NCBI GenBank assembly: GCA_964247735.1
Contig: CAXTVS010000006.1
Coordinates: forward strand, 1 to 64,000
DNA length: 64,000 bases
Source: Lichenicola sp964247735
GTDB taxonomy: Bacteria; Pseudomonadota; Alphaproteobacteria; Acetobacterales; Acetobacteraceae
Reading direction: 5' to 3'
Shown here: positions 23,512-32,415 of the stretch, one piece after another
Layout: every line of letters starts with the position of its first letter
Position numbering within the stretch: position 1 is the first letter of the stretch
Translations under genes and position numbers: made by a program
Notes under the pieces: generated by a model
What the model was told of the DNA's origin: nothing
What the model saw: the letters and a program-made list of their open reading frames with translations, nothing else
Database searches by the model: none

Positions 23512-25059
23512 GTGCTGCTGGAGACGCGCGGACTGGTCAAGACGTTCGGGCCGGTCCGGGCCCTCCGGGACGTGTCGTTCGACCTGCGGGCCGGCGAGGT
23601 GCACGGGCTGATGGGCGAGAACGGCGCCGGCAAGTCGACGCTGATCAAGCTGCTCACCGGCCTGAACCGGCCCGACGGCGGCACCATCCTGCTCGACGAC
23701 CGGCCGGTGTCGTTCGACAGCCCGCGCGCGGCGCAGGCGGCCGGGGTGGCGGCGGTGTACCAGGAGATCAACCTGATCCCCGAGCGCAGCGTCGCCGACA
23801 ACCTGTTCCTCGGCCGCGAGCCGCGCCGGTTCGGGCTCCTGGTGGACCGGGCGCGCATGGTGGAGGACGCCCGCGCCCTGCTCCGCCGCTACCGGCTCGA
23901 GATCGACCCCAGGCGCACCCTGCGCACGCTGGGGCTCGGCCTGCAGCAGCTGATCTCCATCGCGCGCGTGGTGTCGCTCGGCGCCCGCGCGGTGATCCTG
24001 GACGAGCCGACCTCGGCCCTGTCCGGCGCCGAGGTGGAGCTGCTCTACGGCGTGGTCGACCAGCTCCGCCGCGACGGCATCGGGCTGATCTACGTCAGCC
24101 ACCGGCTGTCGGAATGCTACCGCCTGTGCGACCGGCTGACCGTGCTGCGCGACGGCGCGGTGGTGGCGAGCGAGCCGACCGCCTCGCTGCCGCGTGCGCG
24201 CCTGGTCGCGGCCATGCTCGGGCGCGAGCAGGTGGCGGCGCAGAAGGAGCACGGTGCGGCACAAGGGCACGCGCCCGGGACGCAGGCCGGGCGGCAGGAG
24301 GCGGTGGCGCTCGCCGTCGAGGACCTGTCCTGGCGCCACCGGGTGCGCAACGTGTCGCTCCAAGTGCGTCGCGGCGAGATCGTCGGCCTGGCCGGGCTGC
24401 TCGGCTCCGGCCGCACCGAAACCTTCAAGACCATCTACGGCGCCGAGAAGCCGGAAGGCGGCACCGTGTCGGTGGCGGGACGGCGGATCGCCAGCCCGCG
24501 CCCGTCGGAAAGCATCCGCCGCGGCCTCGCCTTCCTGTCCGAGGACCGCCGCTCGGAAGGGGTGTTCGCACAGCTTTCGGTGGCCGAGAACCTCACCGCC
24601 GCGGTGCTGCCGCGCATCTCGCGCTTCGGCGTGATCTCCCGGCGCCGGCGCGACGACATGGTGCGCCGCTACGTGCAGTCGCTGGGCGTCAAGGCCGCCG
24701 GCCCGGACGCGCCGATCACCTCGCTCTCCGGCGGCAACCAGCAGAAGGTGCTGATCGCGCGCGCCCTGTGCACCGAGCCGGACATGGTGATGCTGGACGA
24801 CCCGACGCGCGGCATCGACGTCGGCGCCAAGGCGGAGGTGCACCGGGTGGTACGCGGCCTGGCGGCGGAAGGGCTGGGCGTGCTGCTGACCTCGTCGGAG
24901 CTGGAGGAGGTGGTGGAGCTGTCGGACCGCCTGGTGGTGCTGGACGAGGGCCGGGTGACCGGCGGCCTCGACACCGCCGGCCGCGACAGCGACGACGTGC
25001 TGGCGCTGCTCGCCGGCGGTGCCGCTGCGGACGCGCCGGCGCACGGAGCCGCCTCGTGA
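23512..25059 (+). CDS. Sugar ABC transporter ATPase (YtfR/RbsA-like, two domains)
   Basis: This tandem ATPase of 515 residues energises the sugar importer. The first half has a complete Walker A (GENGAGKST, about residue 36) and Walker B with catalytic glutamate (ILDEPTSAL), but an unusual signature (LGLGLQQL instead of LSVAQ). The second half has the degenerate Walker A typical of RbsA (LLGSGRTETFKTIYG) and LSGGNQQKVLIARAL, but its Walker B reads MLDDPTRG, with Asp where Glu is usual. The start is GTG, 12 bases after the binding-protein stop. Its stop overlaps the next start (GTGA). Confidence 0.92.
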   Translation: MLLETRGLVKTFGPVRALRDVSFDLRAGEVHGLMGENGAGKSTLIKLLTGLNRPDGGTILLDDRPVSFDSPRAAQAAGVAAVYQEINLIPERSVADNLFLGREPRRFGLLVDRARMVEDARALLRRYRLEIDPRRTLRTLGLGLQQLISIARVVSLGARAVILDEPTSALSGAEVELLYGVVDQLRRDGIGLIYVSHRLSECYRLCDRLTVLRDGAVVASEPTASLPRARLVAAMLGREQVAAQKEHGAAQGHAPGTQAGRQEAVALAVEDLSWRHRVRNVSLQVRRGEIVGLAGLLGSGRTETFKTIYGAEKPEGGTVSVAGRRIASPRPSESIRRGLAFLSEDRRSEGVFAQLSVAENLTAAVLPRISRFGVISRRRRDDMVRRYVQSLGVKAAGPDAPITSLSGGNQQKVLIARALCTEPDMVMLDDPTRGIDVGAKAEVHRVVRGLAAEGLGVLLTSSELEEVVELSDRLVVLDEGRVTGGLDTAGRDSDDVLALLAGGAAADAPAHGAAS

Positions 25060-26042
25060 CGGCGGCGGTTCCGGAAGGACGGATCGCCGAGCGCGGCGCA
25101 CCGGAACCCGCAGGCGGACGCCGCCTGTCGATCGACTGGCGCGCGCAGAGCGTCTACGTCGCCTTCGTCGCCCTGGTCGCGTTCGACCTGCTGGTGACGC
25201 CCGGGTTCCGCAACCCGACCGTGATCCGCTCGCTGCTGTTCGAGGCAGCCCCCCTGATCCTGATCGCGCTCGGCCAGTCGCTGGCGATCGGCACGCGCGG
25301 CATCGACCTGTCGGTCGGCTCGGTGATGGCGCTGTCGTCCGCGATGATCGGGCTCACCGTGGATGCGGGGCAGGGGCTGGCGATCGGCGCCGGCATCGCC
25401 GCCGGGCTCGCCTGCGGCGTGCTCAACGGCCTGCTGGTGGCGCTGCTGCGGATCGCGCCGCTGATCTCCTCGCTCGCCCTGCTGGTGGCCGCGCGCGGCC
25501 TGGCGCAGGCGCTGCTGGGCGGGGCCCGGGTGGACCTGCCGTTCGGCGGCCCGATCCCGGCGCTGGGCCAGATGGCGCCGCTCGGCATCCCGGTGGTGGC
25601 GATCGTGTCGCTGCTGCTGGCGGCCCTGTTCGCCTTCGTGGTGCGACGCACCCTGCCCGGGCGCTACGCCCTGTTCGTCGGCGCCAGCCGCACCGCGGCG
25701 ACGCTGGCCGGCCATCCGGTGCGCTCGACGCTGGCCTTCGTCTACGGGCTGTCCGGGCTGCTCGCCGGCCTCGCCGGGGTGTTCGCCACCGCGCGGCTGG
25801 GGGCGGCGGATGCCAACTACATCGGCGTGCAGTTCGAGCTCGACGCCATCGCCGCCGCGGTGATCGGCGGCACGCCGCTGTCGGGCGGCCGCATCTCGAC
25901 GCTGGGCACGGTGTTCGGCGTGCTGCTGCTGGTGGTGCTGGACGCGTCCTTCATCATGAACAACGTGAACGCGAACTACGCGCAGATCCTGAAGGCGGCC
26001 TTCATCGTCGGGGCCCTCTACCTCCGCCGTGGTGCCGCGTGA
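25056..26042 (+). CDS. Sugar ABC transporter permease (YtfT-like)
   Basis: This inner-membrane permease of 328 residues has about 8-10 helices. IALGQSLAIGTRGIDLSVGSVMALS is the family hallmark (GIDLSVGS), and FELDAIAAAVIGGTPLSGGRISTLGT is the conserved loop that contacts the ATPase. It pairs with the permease that follows, as YtfT pairs with YjfF, to form a heterodimeric channel. The GTG start overlaps the ATPase stop, and its own stop overlaps the next GTG. Confidence 0.92.
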   Translation: MTAAVPEGRIAERGAPEPAGGRRLSIDWRAQSVYVAFVALVAFDLLVTPGFRNPTVIRSLLFEAAPLILIALGQSLAIGTRGIDLSVGSVMALSSAMIGLTVDAGQGLAIGAGIAAGLACGVLNGLLVALLRIAPLISSLALLVAARGLAQALLGGARVDLPFGGPIPALGQMAPLGIPVVAIVSLLLAALFAFVVRRTLPGRYALFVGASRTAATLAGHPVRSTLAFVYGLSGLLAGLAGVFATARLGAADANYIGVQFELDAIAAAVIGGTPLSGGRISTLGTVFGVLLLVVLDASFIMNNVNANYAQILKAAFIVGALYLRRGAA

Positions 26043-27028
26043 GCGCCAGCGTTGCAGCACCGGGCACGGCCGAGGCGCGCGCGGAGTCGCGGGCGCGCAT
26101 CGTCGGCCTGATCCAGGCGCGCGGCGCGATCGCCGTGCTGGTGGTGGCGGCCCTGGCCGCCGGGCTGGTGTTCCCGGACTTCCTGCATCCCGGCAACCTC
26201 GGCGACATCGTCACCGCGGCCAGCTTCCTCGGGCTGGTGGCGATCGGCCAGACCTTCGTGGTGATCCTGGGCGGGTTCGACCTGTCGGTGGGCTCCATGG
26301 TCGGCCTCGGCACCGTGCTCGCCGCCTACGCCGCCCCCTACGGCGCCCTGGCAGCACTCCTGCTGCCGATGCTGGTCGGGCTTGCGGTCGGGCTGATCGA
26401 TGGGCTGCTGATCGTGCGGGCGCGCATGGCGCCGTTCATCGTCACCCTGGCTGCCCTGCTGGCGCTGAAGGGCCTGGCGGTGCTGCTCGCCGGCGAGAGC
26501 CTGGTGATCACGGATCCGGGCCTGTTCGGGCGCCTCGCCAACGGGTCGTGGCTTGGCATCGGCAACCTGGTGGTGATCCTGCTGCTCGCCTACGCCCTCG
26601 CCGCCCTCCTGCTGAACCGCACCCGCTACGGCGCCGCGGTGTTCGCCATCGGCGGCAACGAGGAGGCGGCGCGGATGCTCGGCGTGCGCGTCGAGCGGGT
26701 GAAGATCGCCACCTACTGCCTGTCCGGCACCCTGGCCGGCCTGGCAGGCTCCCTGCTGGCGGCGCACCTGTCCTCCGGCCTGTCCTCCGCCGGCACCGGC
26801 TACGAGCTGCAGTCCATCGCCGCCGCGGTGATCGGCGGCGTGCTGCTGACCGGCGGCGTCGGCACCATGCTGGGCGCGCTGTCCGGGGTGCTGCTGCTCG
26901 GCGTGATCGAGAACGTCATCAACCAGATCGGCTCGCTGAGCGCCGCCTACCAGGGCCTGGCCAGCGGCGCCTTCCTGCTGCTGGCGGTGATCGTGCAGTC
27001 CGGCCTGACCCGGCAGCGGGCGGCATAG
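26039..27028 (+). CDS. Sugar ABC transporter permease (YjfF-like)
   Basis: This is the second permease, 329 residues. It shows VAIGQTFVVILGGFDLSVGSMVGLG (variant FDLSVGS) and YELQSIAAAVIGGVLLTGGVGTM. FAIGGNEEAARMLGVRVERVKIATY is a conserved cytoplasmic loop. The start GTG overlaps the preceding stop (GTGA). Together the four genes form a complete type-II sugar importer. The divergence between the two permeases fits the YtfT/YjfF arrangement rather than a homodimeric RbsC. Confidence 0.92.
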   Translation: MSASVAAPGTAEARAESRARIVGLIQARGAIAVLVVAALAAGLVFPDFLHPGNLGDIVTAASFLGLVAIGQTFVVILGGFDLSVGSMVGLGTVLAAYAAPYGALAALLLPMLVGLAVGLIDGLLIVRARMAPFIVTLAALLALKGLAVLLAGESLVITDPGLFGRLANGSWLGIGNLVVILLLAYALAALLLNRTRYGAAVFAIGGNEEAARMLGVRVERVKIATYCLSGTLAGLAGSLLAAHLSSGLSSAGTGYELQSIAAAVIGGVLLTGGVGTMLGALSGVLLLGVIENVINQIGSLSAAYQGLASGAFLLLAVIVQSGLTRQRAA

Positions 27029-27033
27029 GCGCC

Positions 27034-28164
27034 ATGTCCGTGCACCTCATCACCTACCTGACCCGCATCCAGTTCGGCGCCGGCGCGCGGCGGCTGCTTG
27101 GCGACGAGCTCGACTTGGCCGGCGTGACCCGGCCGATGATCGTCACCGACAAGGGCGTGGTCGCGGCGGGGCTGATCGGACAGATCGAGGCGGCGGGCCT
27201 CGGCCCGGTTCCGGTGTTCGACGCATGTCCCGAGAACCCCACGGAGGAGGCCGCCCGGGCCGGCCTCGGGTTCCTCCGCGGGCACGGGTGCGACGGCATC
27301 GTCGGCATCGGCGGCGGCTCGCCGATCGACCTCGCCAAGGCGGTGTCGCTGCTGGCGACCCATCCCGGCCCTCTGGAACAGTATGCCGCGATCAACGGCG
27401 GGACGCCGCGGATCACCGACGCCAAGCCGCCGGTGATCGCCGTGCCGACCACGGCGGGGACGGGAAGCGAGGTCGGTCGGGCAGCACTCATCACCCTCGG
27501 CGACGGCCGCAAGCTCGGCATCATCTCGCCGCACATGATCCCGCGTGCGGCGGTGTGCGACCCCGAGATGACCCTCGGCCTGCCGCCGCGGCTGACCGCC
27601 GCCACCGGCATGGACGCCGTCACCCACTGCATCGAGACGTATCTCAGCCCGCGCTACAACCCGCCGGCGGACGCGATCGCGCTGGACGGGCTGTCGCGGG
27701 CGGTGCGCTGCATCGTGGAGGCGACGCGCGACGGCGCGTCCCTGGACGCACGGACGGAGATGATGATGGCCGCCCTCCAGGGCGGCATGACGTTCCAGAA
27801 GGGTCTCGGCGCGGTGCACGGCCTGTCGCATCCGCTCGGCGGCCTGCATGCACTGCGGCTGCACCACGGCACGCTCAACGCCGTGCTGCTTCCGGCCGTG
27901 CTGCGGTTCAACGCGCCGGCGATCGGGCCCAGGCTCCCGGCGCTGCGCCGGGCAATGGGCCTCGGCGAGGACGACGACGTGGCGGAGGCGATCGTCGGCC
28001 TCAACCGGGCGCTCGGCCTGCCGGCGCGCCTGTCGGAGATGGGCGTCCGCGAGGAGCATCTGGCCGGGATGGGGGAGGCCGCCGCGCGCGACCATTCCAC
28101 GGCGACGAACCCGCGGCCGATCGAGGCGTCGGACTACGACGGGCTTCTGAGAGAAAGCCTCTGA
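27034..28164 (+). CDS. Iron-containing alcohol dehydrogenase
   Basis: This 376-residue type III (iron-dependent) alcohol dehydrogenase has DGIVGIGGGSPIDLAKAVSLL as its NAD-binding glycine block and PTTAGTGSEVGRAALI after it. The metal ligands are the aspartate and histidine in GMDAVTHCIETYLS and the two histidines in AVHGLSHPLGGLHALRLHHG. It should oxidise or reduce an alcohol/aldehyde using NAD(P). It begins six bases after the permease stop, so it is part of the importer operon; the imported compound or its breakdown product is probably its substrate. A typical sugar kinase is absent here. Confidence 0.9.
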   Translation: MSVHLITYLTRIQFGAGARRLLGDELDLAGVTRPMIVTDKGVVAAGLIGQIEAAGLGPVPVFDACPENPTEEAARAGLGFLRGHGCDGIVGIGGGSPIDLAKAVSLLATHPGPLEQYAAINGGTPRITDAKPPVIAVPTTAGTGSEVGRAALITLGDGRKLGIISPHMIPRAAVCDPEMTLGLPPRLTAATGMDAVTHCIETYLSPRYNPPADAIALDGLSRAVRCIVEATRDGASLDARTEMMMAALQGGMTFQKGLGAVHGLSHPLGGLHALRLHHGTLNAVLLPAVLRFNAPAIGPRLPALRRAMGLGEDDDVAEAIVGLNRALGLPARLSEMGVREEHLAGMGEAAARDHSTATNPRPIEASDYDGLLRESL

Positions 28165-28211
28165 ACCGACAGACGACAAGCCGTGGCACGGCCGAGCTTC
28201 GGGAGAACGGC

Positions 28212-28517
28212 ATGACATCGTTCGATGCGTTTCGCGACAGCCTGTCGGACCCGGCGCCGCCTGCCGGCCTGTCGCTTGCCCTGCAGGGACTGTGGTGGGC
28301 CGGCAAGGGCGACTGGAACGGCGCGCATGGCTGCGTCCAGCAGCGGGAAGGCGAGCCGGACTGCGATTGGGTGCATGCCTACCTGCACCGAGTGGAAGGC
28401 GACCGTGCGAACGCCGGCTACTGGTACAGGCGTGCCGGCCAGCCGGTGTCGCGGGCCGCGGTGGAGGAGGAGTGGACGACGATCGCAGCGGCGCTGTGCG
28501 CCCGCCCGACCGGGTGA
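28212..28517 (+). CDS. Conserved small hypothetical protein
   Basis: This 101-residue protein has no signal peptide. It shows a pattern I know from short conserved proteobacterial proteins: LALQGLWWAGKGDWNGAH, QREGEPDCDWVHAYLHRVEGD, and ANAGYWYRRAGQPV. The arrangement looks like a degenerate helical-repeat (TPR/SEL-like) unit. Function is unknown. The ATG at 28212 has GGGAGAACGG just before it. It is 47 bases after the dehydrogenase and could be cotranscribed. Confidence 0.7.
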   Translation: MTSFDAFRDSLSDPAPPAGLSLALQGLWWAGKGDWNGAHGCVQQREGEPDCDWVHAYLHRVEGDRANAGYWYRRAGQPVSRAAVEEEWTTIAAALCARPTG

Positions 28518-28818
28518 CCGGCCTGCACCACCCGCACAATCAGCGGCGGCCGAGTTCGCGCAGGCAATCCGCCCCGGGTCATCCTGATCGCCATCGCACG
28601 CAAGCTGCCGAGGCGGATCCCGATCAACCGGATCAGCCGATCGGTGAAGATGCCCGTTGGGACAACACGCTGGAGGATTTGACGTGACCCCGCCCGAACG
28701 GGGATGTCCCGGTGTTCGTCCACGCCGTGGCCCGCACCACGGCACCGTTCGTGATGACGTCACGTTCAGCAACAGGTTTGACAGCGGGGTAGCTACCGCT
28801 TCGCAAGCCTTGGCTCCG
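28518..28818. other. Convergent intergenic stretch, nothing recognised
   Basis: About 300 bases lie between two convergent genes. Only short open frames without features are present, and no T-rich terminator was seen. Confidence 0.5.
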
Positions 28819-30483
28819 CTACTGCCTGGCGCTGATTGGAACAACAACGAGGTTGGGTCTTGCGGAAGCGATGCCGGCCTCGATCGCCGGTGCGATGTCG
28901 CCCACGCGCTCGACGCGGTGGGCATGGACACCCAGCGACATGGCGAGGGCGGCCATGTCGATCGTCGGCGACCGCAGTTCCATGCCGATGAAGCCGTTGC
29001 GTGCCGATGCGCCGGATGCCGGACGACCCCGCATGTAGTTCTTCAGGATGTTGTATTCGCCGTTGTCGAAGACCACGACCGTCACCGGGATGTTCTCGTG
29101 AGCGGCGGTCCACAACGCCTGGGGCGAGTACATGAATGATCCGTCCCCGACCAGGACGACAACCGGTTCCCGTTCCAGCCCGAGCGAAACTCCGACAGCC
29201 GCCGGCACGCCCCAGCCGAGGATCGCCGCGCGCATGCCGTAGTATTGCCGGGTGGCGTCGTTGTTCAGAAGCAGCCGAACGGCGGCACTGATCGCCGGCG
29301 CTTCATCGACGACGGGTGTCGTTCCCATGCCCTTGACGGCTTCCACCGCGGCTGTCGAAGGCGACGCGACCGGCGCATCCGGATCCCCGACCGCATCGCG
29401 ATCGAGGGTTGCACGACGGTTCCGGTACCGTCGGGCCGCCGCAGGCCCGCCAGCCTCCGCGTCGCGCCTGCCAAGCCGTGCCCGCAGGTGTGCGACCAGC
29501 ACCTCGAGCGATGCGGCCAGATCCCCGACGCAGGCGAGGTCGGTCGGATGGTAGCGGCCGAGATCCGACACCGCGTCGGACAGGTGCAACAGGCGGCATC
29601 CCGGCGGGATCGCCGGTCCTTCCGAGTAGGGGTAGGCGATCAGGGGGTTGCCGCCGAGGAAGAGGATGGTGCTGAACTCCTCCAGCAACCGCCTGGCTTC
29701 CTCGGTGCGGACCGGCAGGCTTCCCGCCCAGCACGGGTGCGCACTGGGGAACGGATGGTGGGCGGGCCAGGACGCGCCGAACACCGGCGCGCCGAGCGCG
29801 TCCGCCAGGGCGACCGCTTCCCGTTCCGCTCTGGCCGGCACGAGCCTGTCGCCGGCGACGATCGCCAGCCCGCCGCCGTGATCGCCGACCAGGAGTGCGG
29901 CCAGCTCGTCCAGACGAGGAGCGATGGACTGCCGCTCGATCCGCGAAACCTTTCCCAGCTGCGAGGGGGCGGGCCCGTCCATCACGTCGATGGGCAGCGA
30001 CAGGAACACCGGCCCCTGGGGCGGAGCGACGCAGTCCTGCAGCGCGCGCCGGAGCAGGACGGGCAGCTGATCCGGATGGGTGACCTCGCGAGCCCATTTC
30101 GTGGTTGGTGCCGCGATCGACACGAGATTTCCGGACAGGAGCGGATCGTGCACCGCATGGCGCTGGTCCTGCTGCCCGGCGGTCACGACCATCGGCACGT
30201 TCGACATCTGGGCGTTGATCAACGCACCCATGGCATGGCCGAGGCCGCCCGCCGTGTGCAGGTTGACGAAGCCGGCCCGGCCGGACGCGCGGGCATAGCC
30301 GTCGGCCATCGCCACGACGCATGTTTCCTGCAGCCCGAGGACGTAGGCGGGGTCCCGGCCGGGATCGAGCTGCTCGATGAGCGGGATCTCGGTCGTGCCC
30401 GGGTTGCCGAACACGTAGCGGATCCTCTCGTCGCGCAGGATCTGCATCATGGCGGCAGCGCTGCTTGATGGCCGTGTGAACAT
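28819..30483 (-). CDS. Thiamine-diphosphate enzyme, benzoylformate-decarboxylase-like
   Basis: This 554-residue ThDP enzyme is closest in layout to benzoylformate decarboxylase. VLGLQETCVVAMADGYARAS has the catalytic glutamate. LHTAGGLGHAMGALINAQM keeps the active-site histidine (His70 of the Pseudomonas putida enzyme), and PSAHPCWAG keeps the second (His281). FGNPGTTEIPL replaces the catalytic Ser26 of that enzyme with Thr, a change common in uncharacterised relatives. GDGSFMYSPQALWTAAHENI to NGEYNILKNYM is the ThDP/Mg-binding motif. It should decarboxylate a 2-oxo acid. It lies at the end of the leftward sugar locus but is 175 bases away from the SDR, so it may have its own promoter. Confidence 0.83.
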   Translation of the reverse strand: MFTRPSSSAAAMMQILRDERIRYVFGNPGTTEIPLIEQLDPGRDPAYVLGLQETCVVAMADGYARASGRAGFVNLHTAGGLGHAMGALINAQMSNVPMVVTAGQQDQRHAVHDPLLSGNLVSIAAPTTKWAREVTHPDQLPVLLRRALQDCVAPPQGPVFLSLPIDVMDGPAPSQLGKVSRIERQSIAPRLDELAALLVGDHGGGLAIVAGDRLVPARAEREAVALADALGAPVFGASWPAHHPFPSAHPCWAGSLPVRTEEARRLLEEFSTILFLGGNPLIAYPYSEGPAIPPGCRLLHLSDAVSDLGRYHPTDLACVGDLAASLEVLVAHLRARLGRRDAEAGGPAAARRYRNRRATLDRDAVGDPDAPVASPSTAAVEAVKGMGTTPVVDEAPAISAAVRLLLNNDATRQYYGMRAAILGWGVPAAVGVSLGLEREPVVVLVGDGSFMYSPQALWTAAHENIPVTVVVFDNGEYNILKNYMRGRPASGASARNGFIGMELRSPTIDMAALAMSLGVHAHRVERVGDIAPAIEAGIASARPNLVVVPISARQ

Positions 30484-30658
30484 GCAGGTTCCGTCCCCGC
30501 CCGATCGAGCAGCCGTTCAAGCAGGACGGCTCACGATGATCAACGTGGCCATGGACGTTTCGCTGTGGTCGGGACACGGGCCCCGGTCCGGAAAGCCGAA
30601 ACCTGCCGACCATCCGGCACGGCATCGACGGGTTCCGGCACCTGTAGCCATCCCGTCG

Positions 30659-31420
30659 CTACCGGATCGTGTAGCCGCCATCCACCACGAGGTTCTCACC
30701 GTTCACCATGCCGGCGGCGCCGCTGGCGAGGTAGAGCGCCGCCATGGCGATCTCGTCGGGCTGCGCGAAGCGGCGGCGCGGGATCAACTGCTTCATTGCC
30801 TCGCCGACCTCGCCCGCCCAGGCCTTCCTGCCGAGCTCGGTTTCCACCACCGTCGGGCTGATCGCGTTCACGGTGATGCCGCGCGGCCCCCATTCCAGCG
30901 CCAGCACCCTGGTCAGGCTGATGATCGCCGCCTTGGACGCGCAGTACGCCAGGTGCCCGTCGATCGCGACCAGGCCGGCCTGGCTGGCCAGGTTGACGAT
31001 CCGCCCGGAGCCCTGCTGCAGCATGTGCCTGCCGACGATCTGCGACAGCACGAACGGCGCGCGCAGGTTCACCGCCATGGTCAGGTTCCAGTCCAGCTCG
31101 GTCAGGCTGTCGGCCGGGGCCAGCCGGACGATGCCGGCATTGTTCACCAGCACGTCGATGCGCCCGAGCCGCTCCAGCACGGTCGCGACCGCCCGTTGCA
31201 GCGCCTCCGTGTCGGTGACGTCGACGACGAGTGCCAGATGGCCGGTGCCGGGAAGGGCGGAGACGCTCGTCTCCACCGTCCCGTCGCGGTCCAGCAGCGC
31301 CAGGCGGGCGCCGCGCCCGGCGAACACGGCCGCGACCGCCTGCCCGATCCCGGCAGCACCCCCGGTCACCAGGACCACCTGGCCGGTGAAGTCGAAGGCG
31401 CTGTCGAAGGCGGTGTCCAT
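30659..31420 (-). CDS. Short-chain dehydrogenase/reductase, polyol-dehydrogenase-like
   Basis: This 253-residue Rossmann enzyme has VVLVTGGAAGIGQAVAAVFA (cofactor site), DVLVNNAGIVRL, and the catalytic LASQAGL / AYCASKAAI with Tyr and Lys. The end LASGAAGMVNGENLVVDGGY is standard. An aspartate in LALLDRDG suggests NAD rather than NADP. By resemblance it belongs with threitol/xylitol/ribitol-type SDRs. The ATG at 31420 is preferred as GGAGGG sits about nine bases upstream; an ATG at 31429 is too close to it. It follows the SorC regulator and sugar kinase, so it likely oxidises the imported polyol. Confidence 0.85.
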   Translation of the reverse strand: MDTAFDSAFDFTGQVVLVTGGAAGIGQAVAAVFAGRGARLALLDRDGTVETSVSALPGTGHLALVVDVTDTEALQRAVATVLERLGRIDVLVNNAGIVRLAPADSLTELDWNLTMAVNLRAPFVLSQIVGRHMLQQGSGRIVNLASQAGLVAIDGHLAYCASKAAIISLTRVLALEWGPRGITVNAISPTVVETELGRKAWAGEVGEAMKQLIPRRRFAQPDEIAMAALYLASGAAGMVNGENLVVDGGYTIR

Positions 31421-31455
31421 GGTTGCCATCCCTCCGTGCTTCCTTGTGCCCGTTC

Positions 31456-32415
31456 CTACCGGTCGCCCCGCGTCGCGTCGTCCAGGTCGAGCACGCCCTG
31501 CGCGTTCGACAGCGTGGTCGCCAGCGTGTCCACCACCCCGGTCCGCAGCACGCCGAGCAGGATGCCCACCTTGGTGTTCTCGCTCGCCACCACCACCACG
31601 TCCTCGATCGCCTCCAGGTCCTTCAGCGTCAGCCCCACCACACGCCCGGCGACGATGGTGCGCGACGGCCGCCCCTGGATGTCGATGAAGTCGTTGCCGA
31701 GGATGTCGCCCACCGTGCCCGTCGCCTGCGCCCGCGCCACCTCGCGCGGCGACAGCCAGCCCATGCGGATCATGTTGCTGTCCTCGGTCATGTCGCCGAC
31801 GCCCATCAGCGCGATCGAGGCGCCGCGGCCGCGGTCGAGCGTGCGCCGGACGTTGTCGTTGCGCAGCAGCGCCAGGCGCAGCGTCTCGTCCTCGACGATC
31901 GCCGGCGCGTACAGCGTCTCGCTGCGGCCGCGGAAGCGGGCCGCGAGGCGGCGCGCGATGTGGTCGGCGTTCACCATCTCCCCGCTCTGCACCGACCCGC
32001 CGATCGCCGACACGAACAGCACGTCGCGCGGCAGCGGCAGTCCCGGCCCCTCGGTGATGGCGCTGACGTTGCGTCCCATGCCGACCGCCACCGTGGTGCC
32101 GTCCACCAGCACCTTGTCGAGATAGCCGGCGACCAGCGAGGCGACGTTCAGCCGACGGTTGACCGGGTCGAACAGGTCGATCGCGCAGAGCAGGCGGGAC
32201 AGGCCGAAGCGCGCCTGCAGCTCCTGCTCGATCCGGCGCGCGCGGTCGGGCCGCGCCCGGACCTGGATCTCGACGATCCCGGAATCGTGCGCCTGCTTCA
32301 GCAGCCGCGAGATGGTCGAGCGCGAGGTGCCGAACTGCTTGGCGAGGTCGTCCTGGGTCAGCCGGTTGATGTAGTACAGGCCGGCGACTTCGGTGACCAG
32401 GTCGGCGTCGCTCAT
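31456..32415 (-). CDS. SorC/DeoR-type sugar-binding transcriptional regulator
   Basis: This 319-residue regulator has an N-terminal helix-turn-helix (LYYINRLTQDDLAKQFGTSRSTISRLLKQA) and a C-terminal sugar-binding domain (VAVGMGRNVSAI, VSAIGGSV, LYAPAIVEDETLR, GVGDM, GDILGNDFIDIQG). This is the SorC family, which includes regulators of erythritol, sorbose and deoxyribonucleoside use. Its ATG overlaps the stop of the PfkB kinase gene, so it is produced from within the operon it probably controls. A sugar phosphate is the usual effector. Confidence 0.9.
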   Translation of the reverse strand: MSDADLVTEVAGLYYINRLTQDDLAKQFGTSRSTISRLLKQAHDSGIVEIQVRARPDRARRIEQELQARFGLSRLLCAIDLFDPVNRRLNVASLVAGYLDKVLVDGTTVAVGMGRNVSAITEGPGLPLPRDVLFVSAIGGSVQSGEMVNADHIARRLAARFRGRSETLYAPAIVEDETLRLALLRNDNVRRTLDRGRGASIALMGVGDMTEDSNMIRMGWLSPREVARAQATGTVGDILGNDFIDIQGRPSRTIVAGRVVGLTLKDLEAIEDVVVVASENTKVGILLGVLRTGVVDTLATTLSNAQGVLDLDDATRGDR

